From Mycobacterium sp. 3519A (lineage in GTDB: Bacteria > Actinomycetota > Actinomycetes > Mycobacteriales > Mycobacteriaceae): DNA of 64,000 bases. Shown one piece after another: positions 52,741 to 61,548 of the stretch. Position numbers and translations under genes: made by a program. Location: the NCBI RefSeq assembly GCF_900240945.1, contig NZ_OESG01000013.1:2086888-2150887 (forward strand), in the 5' to 3' direction. Position 1 is the stretch's first letter; every line of letters starts with the position of its first letter. The notes under the pieces are model-generated. The model saw nothing but the letters and a program-made list of their open reading frames with translations. It was not told where the DNA came from and did not search any database.

Positions 52741-54363
52741 TCAAGCGGTGAGCCGCACCCGGCTGACCACTTCCAGCTCACCTGACGCGGTGGGCTGCTC
52801 GAAGACGACCTCGGCGTCGAGGCCCGAGATCCGCAACACGGCGATGGTGTTGCCGAACAGCGGACCGCAGACATCGGTCCACGTGACAGGCAACGACGAC
52901 GCTCCTCGACGACGCGCCCACCGCCGCATCACCGGCGCAAGCCGGTGTGACCACCCGATTTTGAACGCCGGTTTGACGTAGGGGGGCACCTTGTTGTGCA
53001 CCGGCGAGCAGACGACCTGATGCACCGTCGCGTCGGACGCCGCGGCCAATTGCGCGCGCGCGACGTAACTGTGGTGGACGTCGCCGGAGAGCACGGTGAC
53101 GGTCGCCGGTCCGCCGGGATGCGTTGCCACCCGGGCGATCATCTCGGTCAGCCGCACAAATGACTTGAAGAACGCCGCCCAATGCTCGAAATCGGCTGCC
53201 TGGCGGATTGATTCGGCCAACTTGCCGCGCCAGCCGCCCCGGTCGGCGGCGATCTCGTTCACCGTCTCCAAATCCGACAGCACCGGCGGCAACAGCCACG
53301 GCACCGACGAGCCGAGGATCAGGTGGTCCAGCTCGTCAAGCCCGTCGGCGGCCTGCGCCTCGAGCCAGCCGAACTCCCGCTCGCCGATCATCATGCGCAT
53401 CCCGGAGTCCAGAATCCGGCCGTTGCGGCTGTCCATCATGAGGAACCGGCTGCGGCCGAGGTCCCATCGAAAGCTGAACCGGACGCCCTTGTTCGCGTCG
53501 ACCTCGGCGTCCGCGCGGTCGGCCAGTTCGACCAGCGCCGGCCAGATGTCGCCGTCGATGTCGCGCAGCCGCCGGTAGTCCTCGTCCGCGGCCAGTTCCG
53601 CGGGGCTGAGGTTGCCGAGATGCTGGTACACCCAGTACGACGCCAAACCGGCGCGGATCCGGTCTCGCCACCAGGGCTGCTTGTTCATCTCCGCCCGCCA
53701 CGCCGCCGATGTGTTCCAGTCGTCGCGGATGTCGTGATCGTCGAAGATCATCGCGGTGGGCACCGTCGACATGATCCAGCGGATCTCCGGATCACCCCAC
53801 GAATGGCAGTACAGCTGTTCGTACTCGCCGAACGTGACGACCTCCTCGGGCGGCCGTTTCGCGTGTGTGCGCCTGCGGCCCGCGATGTGCCTGCGGGCCT
53901 CGGGCGTGAGCTCGTCGGCGTACACCTGGTCTCCGAGCAGGATCAGCATGTCCGGCCATTCATCCATCGGCTGGCCGGCCATCCGGTCGGCGTAGCAGTC
54001 GAGCGCGTCGTCGCCGAGTTCCTCGTCGATGTCGGCCACCCCGGTCTTGGGGTATCGGCAGGAGCCGAAGACGGCGCGCAACCGGTGTGCGGAGTCGCCG
54101 CCGCGCGTCCGGATCACACTCGGCGGAAACCGCGAATCAGGCGGCGGCCACACCTGCTCGCCGTCGATGCTGACCTGGTACGGGGTCGTGGAATCCTCGG
54201 CCAGGCCGGTCACCGGGACGAGGGCGTAGTGGTGACCCTGGACCTCGAATGTCCTTGCTGTGCAACCGAGCACCGTCACGGTGGCGGCCTGATCGGTCTG
54301 CACCCACACCTGCGCAGTCGTGTCGTCGACGTGTCGGAGCACGGGACCGAGAAGCAGCGCCAC
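52741..54363 (-). CDS. PhoD-like metallophosphatase
   Basis: A 540-residue protein with an N-terminal beta-sandwich (about 1-90, LLLGPVLRHVDDTTAQVWVQ; DUF7800/fibronectin-like) and a PhoD-like metallophosphatase domain. Motifs: FGSCRYPK, ILLGDQVYADELTPEARR, MIFDDHDIRDDWNTSAAW and VLSGDVHHSYVARAQL. These carry the Asp, Asn/His and GDVHH ligands of a Ca/Fe-type PhoD centre. No Tat or Sec signal is visible, so unlike secreted PhoD alkaline phosphatases it is probably cytoplasmic. It starts with GTG. Its substrate (phosphodiester or phosphomonoester) is unknown. Confidence 0.88.
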   Translation of the reverse strand: MALLLGPVLRHVDDTTAQVWVQTDQAATVTVLGCTARTFEVQGHHYALVPVTGLAEDSTTPYQVSIDGEQVWPPPDSRFPPSVIRTRGGDSAHRLRAVFGSCRYPKTGVADIDEELGDDALDCYADRMAGQPMDEWPDMLILLGDQVYADELTPEARRHIAGRRRTHAKRPPEEVVTFGEYEQLYCHSWGDPEIRWIMSTVPTAMIFDDHDIRDDWNTSAAWRAEMNKQPWWRDRIRAGLASYWVYQHLGNLSPAELAADEDYRRLRDIDGDIWPALVELADRADAEVDANKGVRFSFRWDLGRSRFLMMDSRNGRILDSGMRMMIGEREFGWLEAQAADGLDELDHLILGSSVPWLLPPVLSDLETVNEIAADRGGWRGKLAESIRQAADFEHWAAFFKSFVRLTEMIARVATHPGGPATVTVLSGDVHHSYVARAQLAAASDATVHQVVCSPVHNKVPPYVKPAFKIGWSHRLAPVMRRWARRRGASSLPVTWTDVCGPLFGNTIAVLRISGLDAEVVFEQPTASGELEVVSRVRLTA

Positions 54364-54401
54364 CGACCCAGATTAGGCACCTGCGCCGCGGGCCGGGCCC
54401 G

Positions 54402-55655
54402 TTACGACTGCTCGCGATCAGGATTGAGTGCCTCGGCAAGCACCGGGTCGGCGAGTTCGCGTTGCCATGGCCTGGCCCCGGCATCGCGCAGGAAGGCGTC
54501 GACCGCCGCGATGGTATCGGCGGCGGGTTGCCAGTCCCAGCACAGCCGGCGGACGACCTCGGGGGAGACCAGGTTCTCCGGTGGCACCGAAACCCGTTGG
54601 GACAGTTCGTTGAGCGCGGCTCTGGCCGCCTCCAGCCGGGCAGCCGCCTCGGGTTTGCGCCGAGACCAGCGCGACGCGGGCGGCGGGCCGTTGGACGGCT
54701 CCTGCGCCTCGGGAGGCTCCGTGGTCCTGGCGCGGGCGAGCGCGTCCAGCCACACCTGCGCGCTGCGGCGTTGCCGGGTGCCGCCGAACACCGGCAGTTC
54801 GGTCAGCTTCTCGATGGTGTCCGGGTTGACGGTCGCGGCGTTGATGATCGCCGAGTCAGGCAGGATCCGCCCGGGCGCGATGTCGCGGCGGCGGGCGATG
54901 TGATCGCGGGTCACCCACAACTCCCGAACGGCGGCCAGCGCCCGCGGATTGCGCACCTTGTGGATGCCCGACGTGCGCCGCCACCGGTCCCGTCGCGTCG
55001 GTGACGGTTCGAAGGTGCGCTCGAACTCGAATTCCTGTTCGGCCCAATCGGTTTTACTTTGTTCAGCCAACACGGCGGCGATCGCGTCGCGCAGGTCGAG
55101 CAGCACCTCGACATCGAGCGCGGCGTAGTTCAGCCAGTCATGCGGCAGCGGGCGCTTCGACCAGTCGGCCGCGCCGTGGCCCTTCATCAACTGCAGGCCA
55201 AGCAGCCGTTGCACCATCGTCGCCAGGTTCACCCGGTCGTAACCGGCCAGCCTGCCTGCCAACTCGGTGTCGTAAAGCTTCGGCGGCCGCAGGCCGATCT
55301 CGGCCAAACACGGCAAATCCTGATCGGCCGCGTGCAGCACCCATTCGTCGGTCGCCAGCACCGCTGCGACCGGGGCCAGCGTCTCGACCGGGTCCCCGCC
55401 GTGGTTCACCGGGTCGATCAGCACGCTGCCCGCACCGGCGCGGCGGATCTGCACCAGGTAGGCGCGGTTGGAATACCGAAAGCCCGACGCTCGCTCGGCG
55501 TCGACCGCGAAGGGGCCGTGGCCGGACGCCAAAAGATCTGCGGCTCTTGCGATTTCGTCGCGACTGACCGACAGCGGTGGTACGCCGTCCCGTGGCGCGA
55601 GCAGCGGTGTGGCCTCAGCCTCCTGCGCCTCGGCGGCCTGTTCGGGGTCCGCCAT
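54402..55655 (-). CDS. RNase D-like 3'-5' exonuclease with HRDC domain
   Basis: A 417-residue protein. The DEDD exonuclease domain (about 30-205) contains GPFAVDAERASGFRYSNRAY (D-x-E), LHAADQDLPCLAEIGLRPPK (with Asp) and WLNYAALDVEVLLDLRDAI (Y-x-x-x-D, DEDDy type). An HRDC domain (about 235-310) starts at WRRTSGIHKVRNPRALAAVR. A C-terminal extension completes it. It corresponds to Rv2681. It should trim RNA 3' ends. It begins 2 bases after the DUF3000 stop, so the two form an operon. Confidence 0.9.
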   Translation of the reverse strand: MADPEQAAEAQEAEATPLLAPRDGVPPLSVSRDEIARAADLLASGHGPFAVDAERASGFRYSNRAYLVQIRRAGAGSVLIDPVNHGGDPVETLAPVAAVLATDEWVLHAADQDLPCLAEIGLRPPKLYDTELAGRLAGYDRVNLATMVQRLLGLQLMKGHGAADWSKRPLPHDWLNYAALDVEVLLDLRDAIAAVLAEQSKTDWAEQEFEFERTFEPSPTRRDRWRRTSGIHKVRNPRALAAVRELWVTRDHIARRRDIAPGRILPDSAIINAATVNPDTIEKLTELPVFGGTRQRRSAQVWLDALARARTTEPPEAQEPSNGPPPASRWSRRKPEAAARLEAARAALNELSQRVSVPPENLVSPEVVRRLCWDWQPAADTIAAVDAFLRDAGARPWQRELADPVLAEALNPDREQS

Positions 55656-55657
55656 CG

Positions 55658-56239
55658 TCAGGCGCGCGTGCGGGAGCTCAGATCGGTGACACCGGCCGGC
55701 GGCAGGCCCGCAGCGTGCTCGAGCACCGCGCAGAACGCCTGCACGTGGGGGCCCAGCTCAAGCGTCGTCGCGGTCCACGAGGCGCGCAGTTCGAGCTGAT
55801 GCGCGCGCGGCGGCCCGGAGATGTCGCCGAAGCGCACCGACGTGGTGGCGGTGACCGTACCGCCCAGCGCGGTGAGGTGCTCGGCCCGCGACTCGAGCGC
55901 CTCGACCAGCCAGCTCCACGCCACGTCGGGCAGCAGCGGGTCGAGGGCCTCGCTGGGATCGAGGTCGGCCTGGATGTAGGCGACCAGCCGCATGGTGCCG
56001 TCCCACGCGTCGGCGCCCTCGGGATCGTGCAACAGGATCAGCCGGCCGAACGCGTCGCCTTCGGACCGCTCGGGGACGATGGCCGTCTCAGGGTGTCTGA
56101 CTTCGGCGCCCAACGCATAGCTGAACGGCGCCAGCCGCTGCGGCGGGCGAATCGGGCCGAGCTCGATTTCCGGTCGCACGGTGGTGGCATTCATCGCCGC
56201 CACCGCTTCACGGAACTGAGCCGGTTCGGCGGTGGTCAT
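55658..56239 (-). CDS. DUF3000 family protein
   Basis: A 193-residue soluble protein of the actinobacterial DUF3000 family: EAVAAMNATTVRPEIELGPI, QRLAPFSYALGAEVRH, GRLILLHDPEGADAWDGTMR and VAYIQADLDPSEALDPLLPD. It corresponds to Rv2680. Function is unknown. It is divergent from hemE with 135 bases between starts; the gap holds a 6-bp dyad AGACCA/TGGTCT (56254-56259 and 56267-56272). Confidence 0.88.
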   Translation of the reverse strand: MTTAEPAQFREAVAAMNATTVRPEIELGPIRPPQRLAPFSYALGAEVRHPETAIVPERSEGDAFGRLILLHDPEGADAWDGTMRLVAYIQADLDPSEALDPLLPDVAWSWLVEALESRAEHLTALGGTVTATTSVRFGDISGPPRAHQLELRASWTATTLELGPHVQAFCAVLEHAAGLPPAGVTDLSSRTRA

Positions 56240-56374
56240 GCCGTTTGACGCTAGACCATATTGGCTGGTCTGTGCGCAGGCGCGCCGATTTTGTGCCCGA
56301 GCTGATCATGGTCTGGGCTGTTGCTGTGCCGACGTGTGAAAAGCCGCTGAACAGGCATGGCAGCATTGAGACCG

Positions 56375-57424
56375 ATGACGAACCGCCGCACGCTGCCCGA
56401 GTCGCCGTATCTGGCCGCAGCCACCGGCCGCAAACCCAGCCGGGTGCCGGTGTGGTTCATGCGGCAGGCAGGCCGCTCGCTGCCTGAGTACCGCGCTCTG
56501 CGGGCCAAGAACACCATGATGCAGGCCTGCTTCGATCCCGAGTTGATCACCGAGATCACCTTGCAGCCGATCCGTCGGCACGGGGTCGACGCAGCAATCC
56601 TGTTCTCCGACATCGTCGTGCCGCTGCGGGCCGCCGGGGTCGAGCTCGACATCGTGCCCGACGTTGGGCCGGTGATCGAACACCCGGTCCGCAGCATCGC
56701 CGATGTGAACGCGATCAACGGCCTTGAGCCGCAACAGGTCGCACCCGTCGCGCAGGCGGTGTCGCAGTTGCTGACCGACCTGGGCGACGTCCCGCTCATC
56801 GGGTTCGCAGGCGCGCCGTTCACGTTGGCTTCCTATCTGGTCGAAGGCGGACCCAGCAAACACCATGAGCGCACCAAGGCGATGATGCTGGGGGACCCGG
56901 GAACCTGGCATGCGTTGATGACGGCGCTGACCGACATCACGATCGCGTTCCTGCAGACCCAGCTTGATGCAGGCGTGGACGCCATCCAGGTGTTCGATTC
57001 CTGGGCGGGCACGCTGTCGCTGGCCGATTACCGCAGCTACGTGCTGCCCCACAGCAGCAGGGTGTTCGCCGCGCTCGCCGGCGCCGGGGTGCCGATGACG
57101 CACTTCGGGGTGGGCACCGCCGAATTGCTCGGCGCCATGTCGCAGGCAGGCGCAACCGTGGTGGGAGTCGACTGGCGAACGTCGCTGACCGACGCCGCCG
57201 CCCGCGTCCAACCCGGCACCGCCCTGCAGGGCAACCTCGACCCCGTCGTGCTGCTTGCCGGGTTCGACGTGGCCCAGACCGCCGTGCGCGCCGTCGTCGA
57301 GGACGGTCGGCGCGCCGTCGACGCCGGTGCCGCCGGCCACGTGTTCAACCTCGGCCACGGTGTACTGCCGGGCACGGACCCGTCGGTCATCACCGACGTC
57401 GTCGCGTTGGTGCACTCGCTATGA
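56375..57424 (+). CDS. hemE: Uroporphyrinogen decarboxylase
   Basis: A 349-residue enzyme converting uroporphyrinogen III to coproporphyrinogen III. Signatures [19 protein letters not shown] (Arg/Gln substrate clamp near residues 30-48) and [17 protein letters not shown] (catalytic Asp, about 75-83) are clear, as are [17 protein letters not shown] and [18 protein letters not shown] near the end. ATG 56375 ([15 protein letters not shown]) fits the family; the ATG at 56357 adds six residues and is less likely. It heads the hemE-hemY-hemQ cluster. Confidence 0.95.
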   Translation: MTNRRTLPESPYLAAATGRKPSRVPVWFMRQAGRSLPEYRALRAKNTMMQACFDPELITEITLQPIRRHGVDAAILFSDIVVPLRAAGVELDIVPDVGPVIEHPVRSIADVNAINGLEPQQVAPVAQAVSQLLTDLGDVPLIGFAGAPFTLASYLVEGGPSKHHERTKAMMLGDPGTWHALMTALTDITIAFLQTQLDAGVDAIQVFDSWAGTLSLADYRSYVLPHSSRVFAALAGAGVPMTHFGVGTAELLGAMSQAGATVVGVDWRTSLTDAAARVQPGTALQGNLDPVVLLAGFDVAQTAVRAVVEDGRRAVDAGAAGHVFNLGHGVLPGTDPSVITDVVALVHSL

Positions 57425-58773
57425 CAACGTCGTATGCCGTTGTGGGGGGCGGGATTTCGGGTCTGGTCGCGGCCTACCGGCTGCGGGTCGCCTGGCCCAC
57501 CGCGACCATCACCGTGTTCGACCCTGCCGATCGGCTGGGGGGCGTGCTGCGCACCGAACGGATCGGCGGCCAGCCGCTGGACGTCGGCGCCGAGGCATTC
57601 ATCGCGCGACGGCCCGAGGTGCCTGCGCTGCTGGCCGAACTCGGCCTGGCACACCGGCAGATCGGCACCACCGGAGTCCGGCCGCTGATCTACAGCCAGC
57701 AACGGCTGCACCCGCTGCCTGCGGCCACCCTGCAGGGCATTCCGTCGCAGCCGCAGGCGCTGGCGGGGCTGGTCGACGACGCCACGATCGGCGTGATGCT
57801 CGACGAACCCAACCGGCCGTTCGTCTGGCAGCCAGGCGCCGACCCGTCGGTGGCCGACCTGGTCGGGGACCGATTCGGCGGCCAGGTGGTGACTCGGTCG
57901 GTGGATCCGCTGCTCGCCGGGGTGTACGCGGGCTCGGCAGCCACCATCGGCGTGCGGTCCGCGGTTCCGACGCTGGCCGCCGCGCTGGACCGGGGGGCAA
58001 GGAACCTGACCGAGGCGGTGCGCGACGCGCTTCCGCCGCCCTCGACGGGGTCGGTGTTCGGTGCCGTCGAGGGCGGATACGCCGTCCTGGTCGACGAGCT
58101 GGTGCGCCGGGCGGGCATCCAGTGGGCTCAGGTGACCGTGGAGCGGGTCGACCGGGCGCCGCGGGGCTGGGAGTTGGTCGACGACGAGGGGCAACACTGG
58201 CCCGCCGACGCGGCGGTGCTGGCCGTGCCCGCGCCGCGGCTGCCGCGGCTGATCGAGGGGGTGGCTCCGCGAACGGCGGCCGCCGCGCGCCGCATCGAGG
58301 TGGCCTCCACCGCGCTGGTGGCGTTGGGCTTGCCAGGCGGAACCCCGCTGCCGGAACAGTCCGGCGTGTTGGTGGCCGACCGGAATCCGGTGCAGGCCAA
58401 GGCGATTACGTTGTCAAGCCGCAAATGGGGGCGGCGGGGCAACGTCGAACTGGTTCGGCTGTCGTACGGCCGGTTCGGCGACCAGGTGGCCAGGAATACC
58501 GGCGACGAGGACCTGTTGGAGTGGGCGTCGCGGGATCTGGCCACGGTGTTCGGGGTCACCGTCGAACCGGTCGACTGCCATGTGCAGCGCTGGATCGACG
58601 CGATGCCCCAGTACGGGCCCGGCCACCAGCACGTGGTGGCCGAACTGCGGGCCGGTCTGCCGCCGACGCTGGCGGTCGCGGGCGGCTATCTGGACGGCAT
58701 CGGGGTGCCCGCCTGCGTGGCCGCCGCCACACGGGCGGCCGCGTCGCTTGTCACCGCGCGCGTGGCACGATAG
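57421..58773 (+). CDS. hemY: Coproporphyrinogen III oxidase (HemY/HemG type)
   Basis: A 450-residue FAD enzyme that oxidises coproporphyrinogen III to coproporphyrin III in the actinobacterial coproporphyrin-dependent pathway. It was long annotated as protoporphyrinogen oxidase. The FAD loop [20 protein letters not shown] is at the N-terminus, [20 protein letters not shown] follows near 35-55, and the C-terminal FAD-contacting segment is [23 protein letters not shown] overlaps the hemE stop by four bases, so expression is coupled. It is the Rv2677c homologue. Confidence 0.94.
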   Translation: MTTSYAVVGGGISGLVAAYRLRVAWPTATITVFDPADRLGGVLRTERIGGQPLDVGAEAFIARRPEVPALLAELGLAHRQIGTTGVRPLIYSQQRLHPLPAATLQGIPSQPQALAGLVDDATIGVMLDEPNRPFVWQPGADPSVADLVGDRFGGQVVTRSVDPLLAGVYAGSAATIGVRSAVPTLAAALDRGARNLTEAVRDALPPPSTGSVFGAVEGGYAVLVDELVRRAGIQWAQVTVERVDRAPRGWELVDDEGQHWPADAAVLAVPAPRLPRLIEGVAPRTAAAARRIEVASTALVALGLPGGTPLPEQSGVLVADRNPVQAKAITLSSRKWGRRGNVELVRLSYGRFGDQVARNTGDEDLLEWASRDLATVFGVTVEPVDCHVQRWIDAMPQYGPGHQHVVAELRAGLPPTLAVAGGYLDGIGVPACVAAATRAAASLVTARVAR

Positions 58774-58778
58774 ACCGT

Positions 58779-59474
58779 ATGGCCAAGCTGGATTTCGACG
58801 AGCTCAACGCGACCATCCGCTACCTGATGTTCTCGGTGTTCGCGGCGCAACCGGGCGTCCTCGGAGACGACCGCGGGGGCGTGGTCGACGAGATGACGAC
58901 GTTCCTCAAACAGCAGGAGGAGCGCGGCGTCGTGGTCCGCGGCATCTACGACGTCGCGGGCATGCGCGCCGACGCCGACTTCATGTTCTGGACCCACGCC
59001 GAGACGGTGGAGGCGCTGCAGGCGACCTATTCGGACTTCCGGCGGACCACCGCGCTGGGCCGGGCCAGCACGGCGGTGTGGAGCAGCGTCGCGCTGCACC
59101 GCCCTGCCGAGTTCAACAAGAGCCACATTCCCGCGTTCCTCGCCGGTGAGGAGCCCGGCAACTACGTCTGTGTGTATCCGTTCGTCCGGTCCTACGAGTG
59201 GTATCTGCTGCCCGACGAGGAGCGCCGCCGCATGCTGGCCGAGCACGGCATGGCCGCCAGGGGTTACAAGGACGTGCGGGCAAACACGGTGCCCGCCTTC
59301 GCACTCGGCGACTACGAGTGGATCCTGGCGTTCGAGGCGCCCGAGCTGTACCGCATCGTGGACTTGATGCGCGACTTGCGGGCCACCGACGCCAGGCGAC
59401 ACACGCGCGAAGAGACCCCGTTCTTCACCGGTCCCCGCGTCGGGGTGGAAGAGTTGGTCAACAAACTCCCGTAA
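58779..59474 (+). CDS. hemQ: Coproheme decarboxylase HemQ (chlorite dismutase family)
   Basis: A 231-residue protein that removes two carboxyl groups from coproheme with hydrogen peroxide to give haem b, the last step of the same pathway. Family blocks: [40 protein letters not shown] and [20 protein letters not shown] (with the Tyr residues that become radicals). The proximal haem ligand His is in [37 protein letters not shown] completes the set. The Arg/Phe arrangement of true chlorite dismutase is absent. It starts 5 bases after hemY. Rv2676c homologue. Confidence 0.94.
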   Translation: MAKLDFDELNATIRYLMFSVFAAQPGVLGDDRGGVVDEMTTFLKQQEERGVVVRGIYDVAGMRADADFMFWTHAETVEALQATYSDFRRTTALGRASTAVWSSVALHRPAEFNKSHIPAFLAGEEPGNYVCVYPFVRSYEWYLLPDEERRRMLAEHGMAARGYKDVRANTVPAFALGDYEWILAFEAPELYRIVDLMRDLRATDARRHTREETPFFTGPRVGVEELVNKLP

Positions 59475-59497
59475 CTTCTCCGCCGGAAGGACTCCAG

Positions 59498-61144
59498 TTG
59501 TCTGAGGCCAAGACTGGACGAGACTTGCTGTTCGACGCGTTGCAGACCAAAGGAACGGCATTCACCCACGAAGAACGGCGCAAGTACGGACTGCTGGGAC
59601 TGTTGCCGACCGCGGAAAAGACGCTGGAGCAACAGGTCCAGCACTCGTGGAACGAGTTCTCCACTCGCCGTGAGGGTCTCGACAAACACATCTACTTGCG
59701 CGCGCTGCAGGACCGCAACGAGACGTTGTTCTACCGCCTGCTGCGGGACAACATCGCCGAGACCATGCCGATCGTGTACACCCCGACCGTCGGTGAAGCA
59801 TGTCAGCGCTTCAGCGAAATCTATCGGCGGCCGCGGGGGCTGTTCGTGTCGTACCCGGATCGGGCCGAACTGCGTGAGGTGCTTCGCAACCGGCCACATC
59901 GCGAAGTCGACGTGATCGTGGTGACCGACGGGCAACGCATCCTTGGCCTCGGCGACCAGGGCATCGGCGGGATGGGCATCCCGATCGGGAAGCTGTCGCT
60001 GTACACGCTGATCGGCGGAATCGACCCGGCGCGCACACTTCCGATCGTGCTCGACGTGGGCACCGACAACGTCGAATTGCTGGAAGACCCACAGTATCTC
60101 GGGTGGCGGCACCGGCGGATCGACGACGACGAGTACTACGCATTCATCGACGAATTCGTCGAGGCGGTGCACGACGAGCTACCCAATGTGCTGCTGCAGT
60201 GGGAGGATTTCGCGACGGCGCACGCGCTTCCGATTCTGCAGCGCTACCGCGACAAGTTGCTGACGTTCAACGACGACATCCAAGGCACCGCGGCCGTGAC
60301 GCTCGGTGCGTTGCACGGCGCAGCGAAGGTGGCAGGCCGCCCGGTGTCGCAACAGCAGGTCGTGATGCTGGGCGCGGGTTCGGCGGGCATCGGCGTGCTC
60401 GACATGGTGCGGCGCGAGATGGTCGCCCAGGGTCTGTCGGAAGCCGAAGCAGCCGAACGGATCTGGGTGGTCGACGTGGTGGGATTGCTCACCGACGACC
60501 GCACCGACCTGTCCCCGGAACAACGCAAGTTCGCGAAACCCGCGAACGTCGTCGCAGGCTGGGGTCTGTCCGGCCCAGCGCAACTGGCCGACGTGGTTCA
60601 CCACGTCGACGTCGGGGTACTGCTCGGGTTGTCCACGGCTGCAGGGGCTTTCACCGAAGACATCGTGCGTGAGCTCGCCGGCAAGACGGAGCGGCCGATC
60701 ATCTTCCCGTTGTCGAACCCCACCAGCCGCGCCGAAGCGCACCCGGCGGAACTGGATGCGTGGACTGACGGGCGGGCGTTGATCGCCACGGGTTCGCCGT
60801 TTGCTCCGCTGCACCGCGACGGGGTGGAGCGGCCAATCGCCCAGTGCAACAACGTCTATATCTTCCCGGCGATGGGCCTTGCCGTCACCGCGGCGCAAGC
60901 CACCCGGGTGACCGACGAGATGATGCGTGTCGCCGCAGCCGCACTCGGCGACGAATCACCCGCGCTGGTGGATCCACACCTGCCGCTACTGCCCGCCTGG
61001 GCGGACGTCCCCGCGGTGGCGGTCCGGATCGCGCATGCAGTGGGACTGCAGGCGATCGCCGACGGAGTGGCTCCGCATCGCACTGCCGAACAACTCAACC
61101 AGCGAATCGCTGAGGTTCGGTGGATCCCGGAGTATCGCAGCTGA
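59498..61144 (+). CDS. mez: NAD-dependent malic enzyme
   Basis: A 548-residue malic enzyme of the large SfcA/MaeA type, the same length as M. tuberculosis Mez. It decarboxylates malate to pyruvate with NAD(P)+. Motifs: MPIVYTPTVGEACQRFSEIY, VLDVGTDNVELLEDPQYLGW, LLQWEDFATAHALPILQRYR, LLTFNDDIQGTAAVTLGAL (metal-binding E-D and D), VMLGAGSAGIGVLDMVRREM (NAD loop) and IIFPLSNPTSRAEAHPAELD. The TTG at 59498 is the start: GGAAGGA sits 7 bases upstream and MSEAKTGRDLLFDALQ fits the family, while the open frame back to 59198 lies inside hemQ. This gene is not at the hemQ locus in M. tuberculosis. Confidence 0.93.
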   Translation: MSEAKTGRDLLFDALQTKGTAFTHEERRKYGLLGLLPTAEKTLEQQVQHSWNEFSTRREGLDKHIYLRALQDRNETLFYRLLRDNIAETMPIVYTPTVGEACQRFSEIYRRPRGLFVSYPDRAELREVLRNRPHREVDVIVVTDGQRILGLGDQGIGGMGIPIGKLSLYTLIGGIDPARTLPIVLDVGTDNVELLEDPQYLGWRHRRIDDDEYYAFIDEFVEAVHDELPNVLLQWEDFATAHALPILQRYRDKLLTFNDDIQGTAAVTLGALHGAAKVAGRPVSQQQVVMLGAGSAGIGVLDMVRREMVAQGLSEAEAAERIWVVDVVGLLTDDRTDLSPEQRKFAKPANVVAGWGLSGPAQLADVVHHVDVGVLLGLSTAAGAFTEDIVRELAGKTERPIIFPLSNPTSRAEAHPAELDAWTDGRALIATGSPFAPLHRDGVERPIAQCNNVYIFPAMGLAVTAAQATRVTDEMMRVAAAALGDESPALVDPHLPLLPAWADVPAVAVRIAHAVGLQAIADGVAPHRTAEQLNQRIAEVRWIPEYRS

Positions 61145-61290
61145 ATTTGCTACGGCGTTGTTGCACAGCGCCTTAGGGCTTCCTGAACGCTGTGAACGGT
61201 GCGCATAGTCGATTCGCATCCCGCCGTCAGGGTGAGTCCAGTTTTGCGGCGTTGACTGGAATTACAGTCAACGAGGGGAGCAAGACAGCG

Positions 61291-61548
61291 ATGAAGCTCA
61301 AATCGGTTCACCGATTGCGGTTGTGTGCCGCGGTGGTTGGTAGCGGCGCCCTGATCGTGCTGGGTGGCGGGGCGGTGATCTACACCCAGGGCGCCGACGT
61401 CACCGCGGCCGGAAACTCAAGCGCCGCCACCACGTCGACGCCGCCGTCGAAGCCGGCGATCACCAAGGCGGTGCCCGCCATCACCGGCCCTGCGCCCCTG
61501 TACGCGGGGGAGGGACCTGACTCGAACCCCCAGGCACCAATCCCGTAG
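61291..61548 (+). CDS. Small exported or membrane-anchored protein
   Basis: An 85-residue protein: basic start ([11 protein letters not shown]), one hydrophobic segment ([20 protein letters not shown], about 12-31), then a Ser/Thr/Pro/Ala-rich extracytoplasmic tail ([20 protein letters not shown]). This could be an uncleaved anchor or a signal peptide. ATG at 61291 follows GAGGGGAG. Short low-complexity secreted proteins like this are common in mycobacteria. I do not recognise a family. Its last 68 bases overlap the 3' end of the convergent mmpL gene. Confidence 0.6.
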   Translation: MKLKSVHRLRLCAAVVGSGALIVLGGGAVIYTQGADVTAAGNSSAATTSTPPSKPAITKAVPAITGPAPLYAGEGPDSNPQAPIP

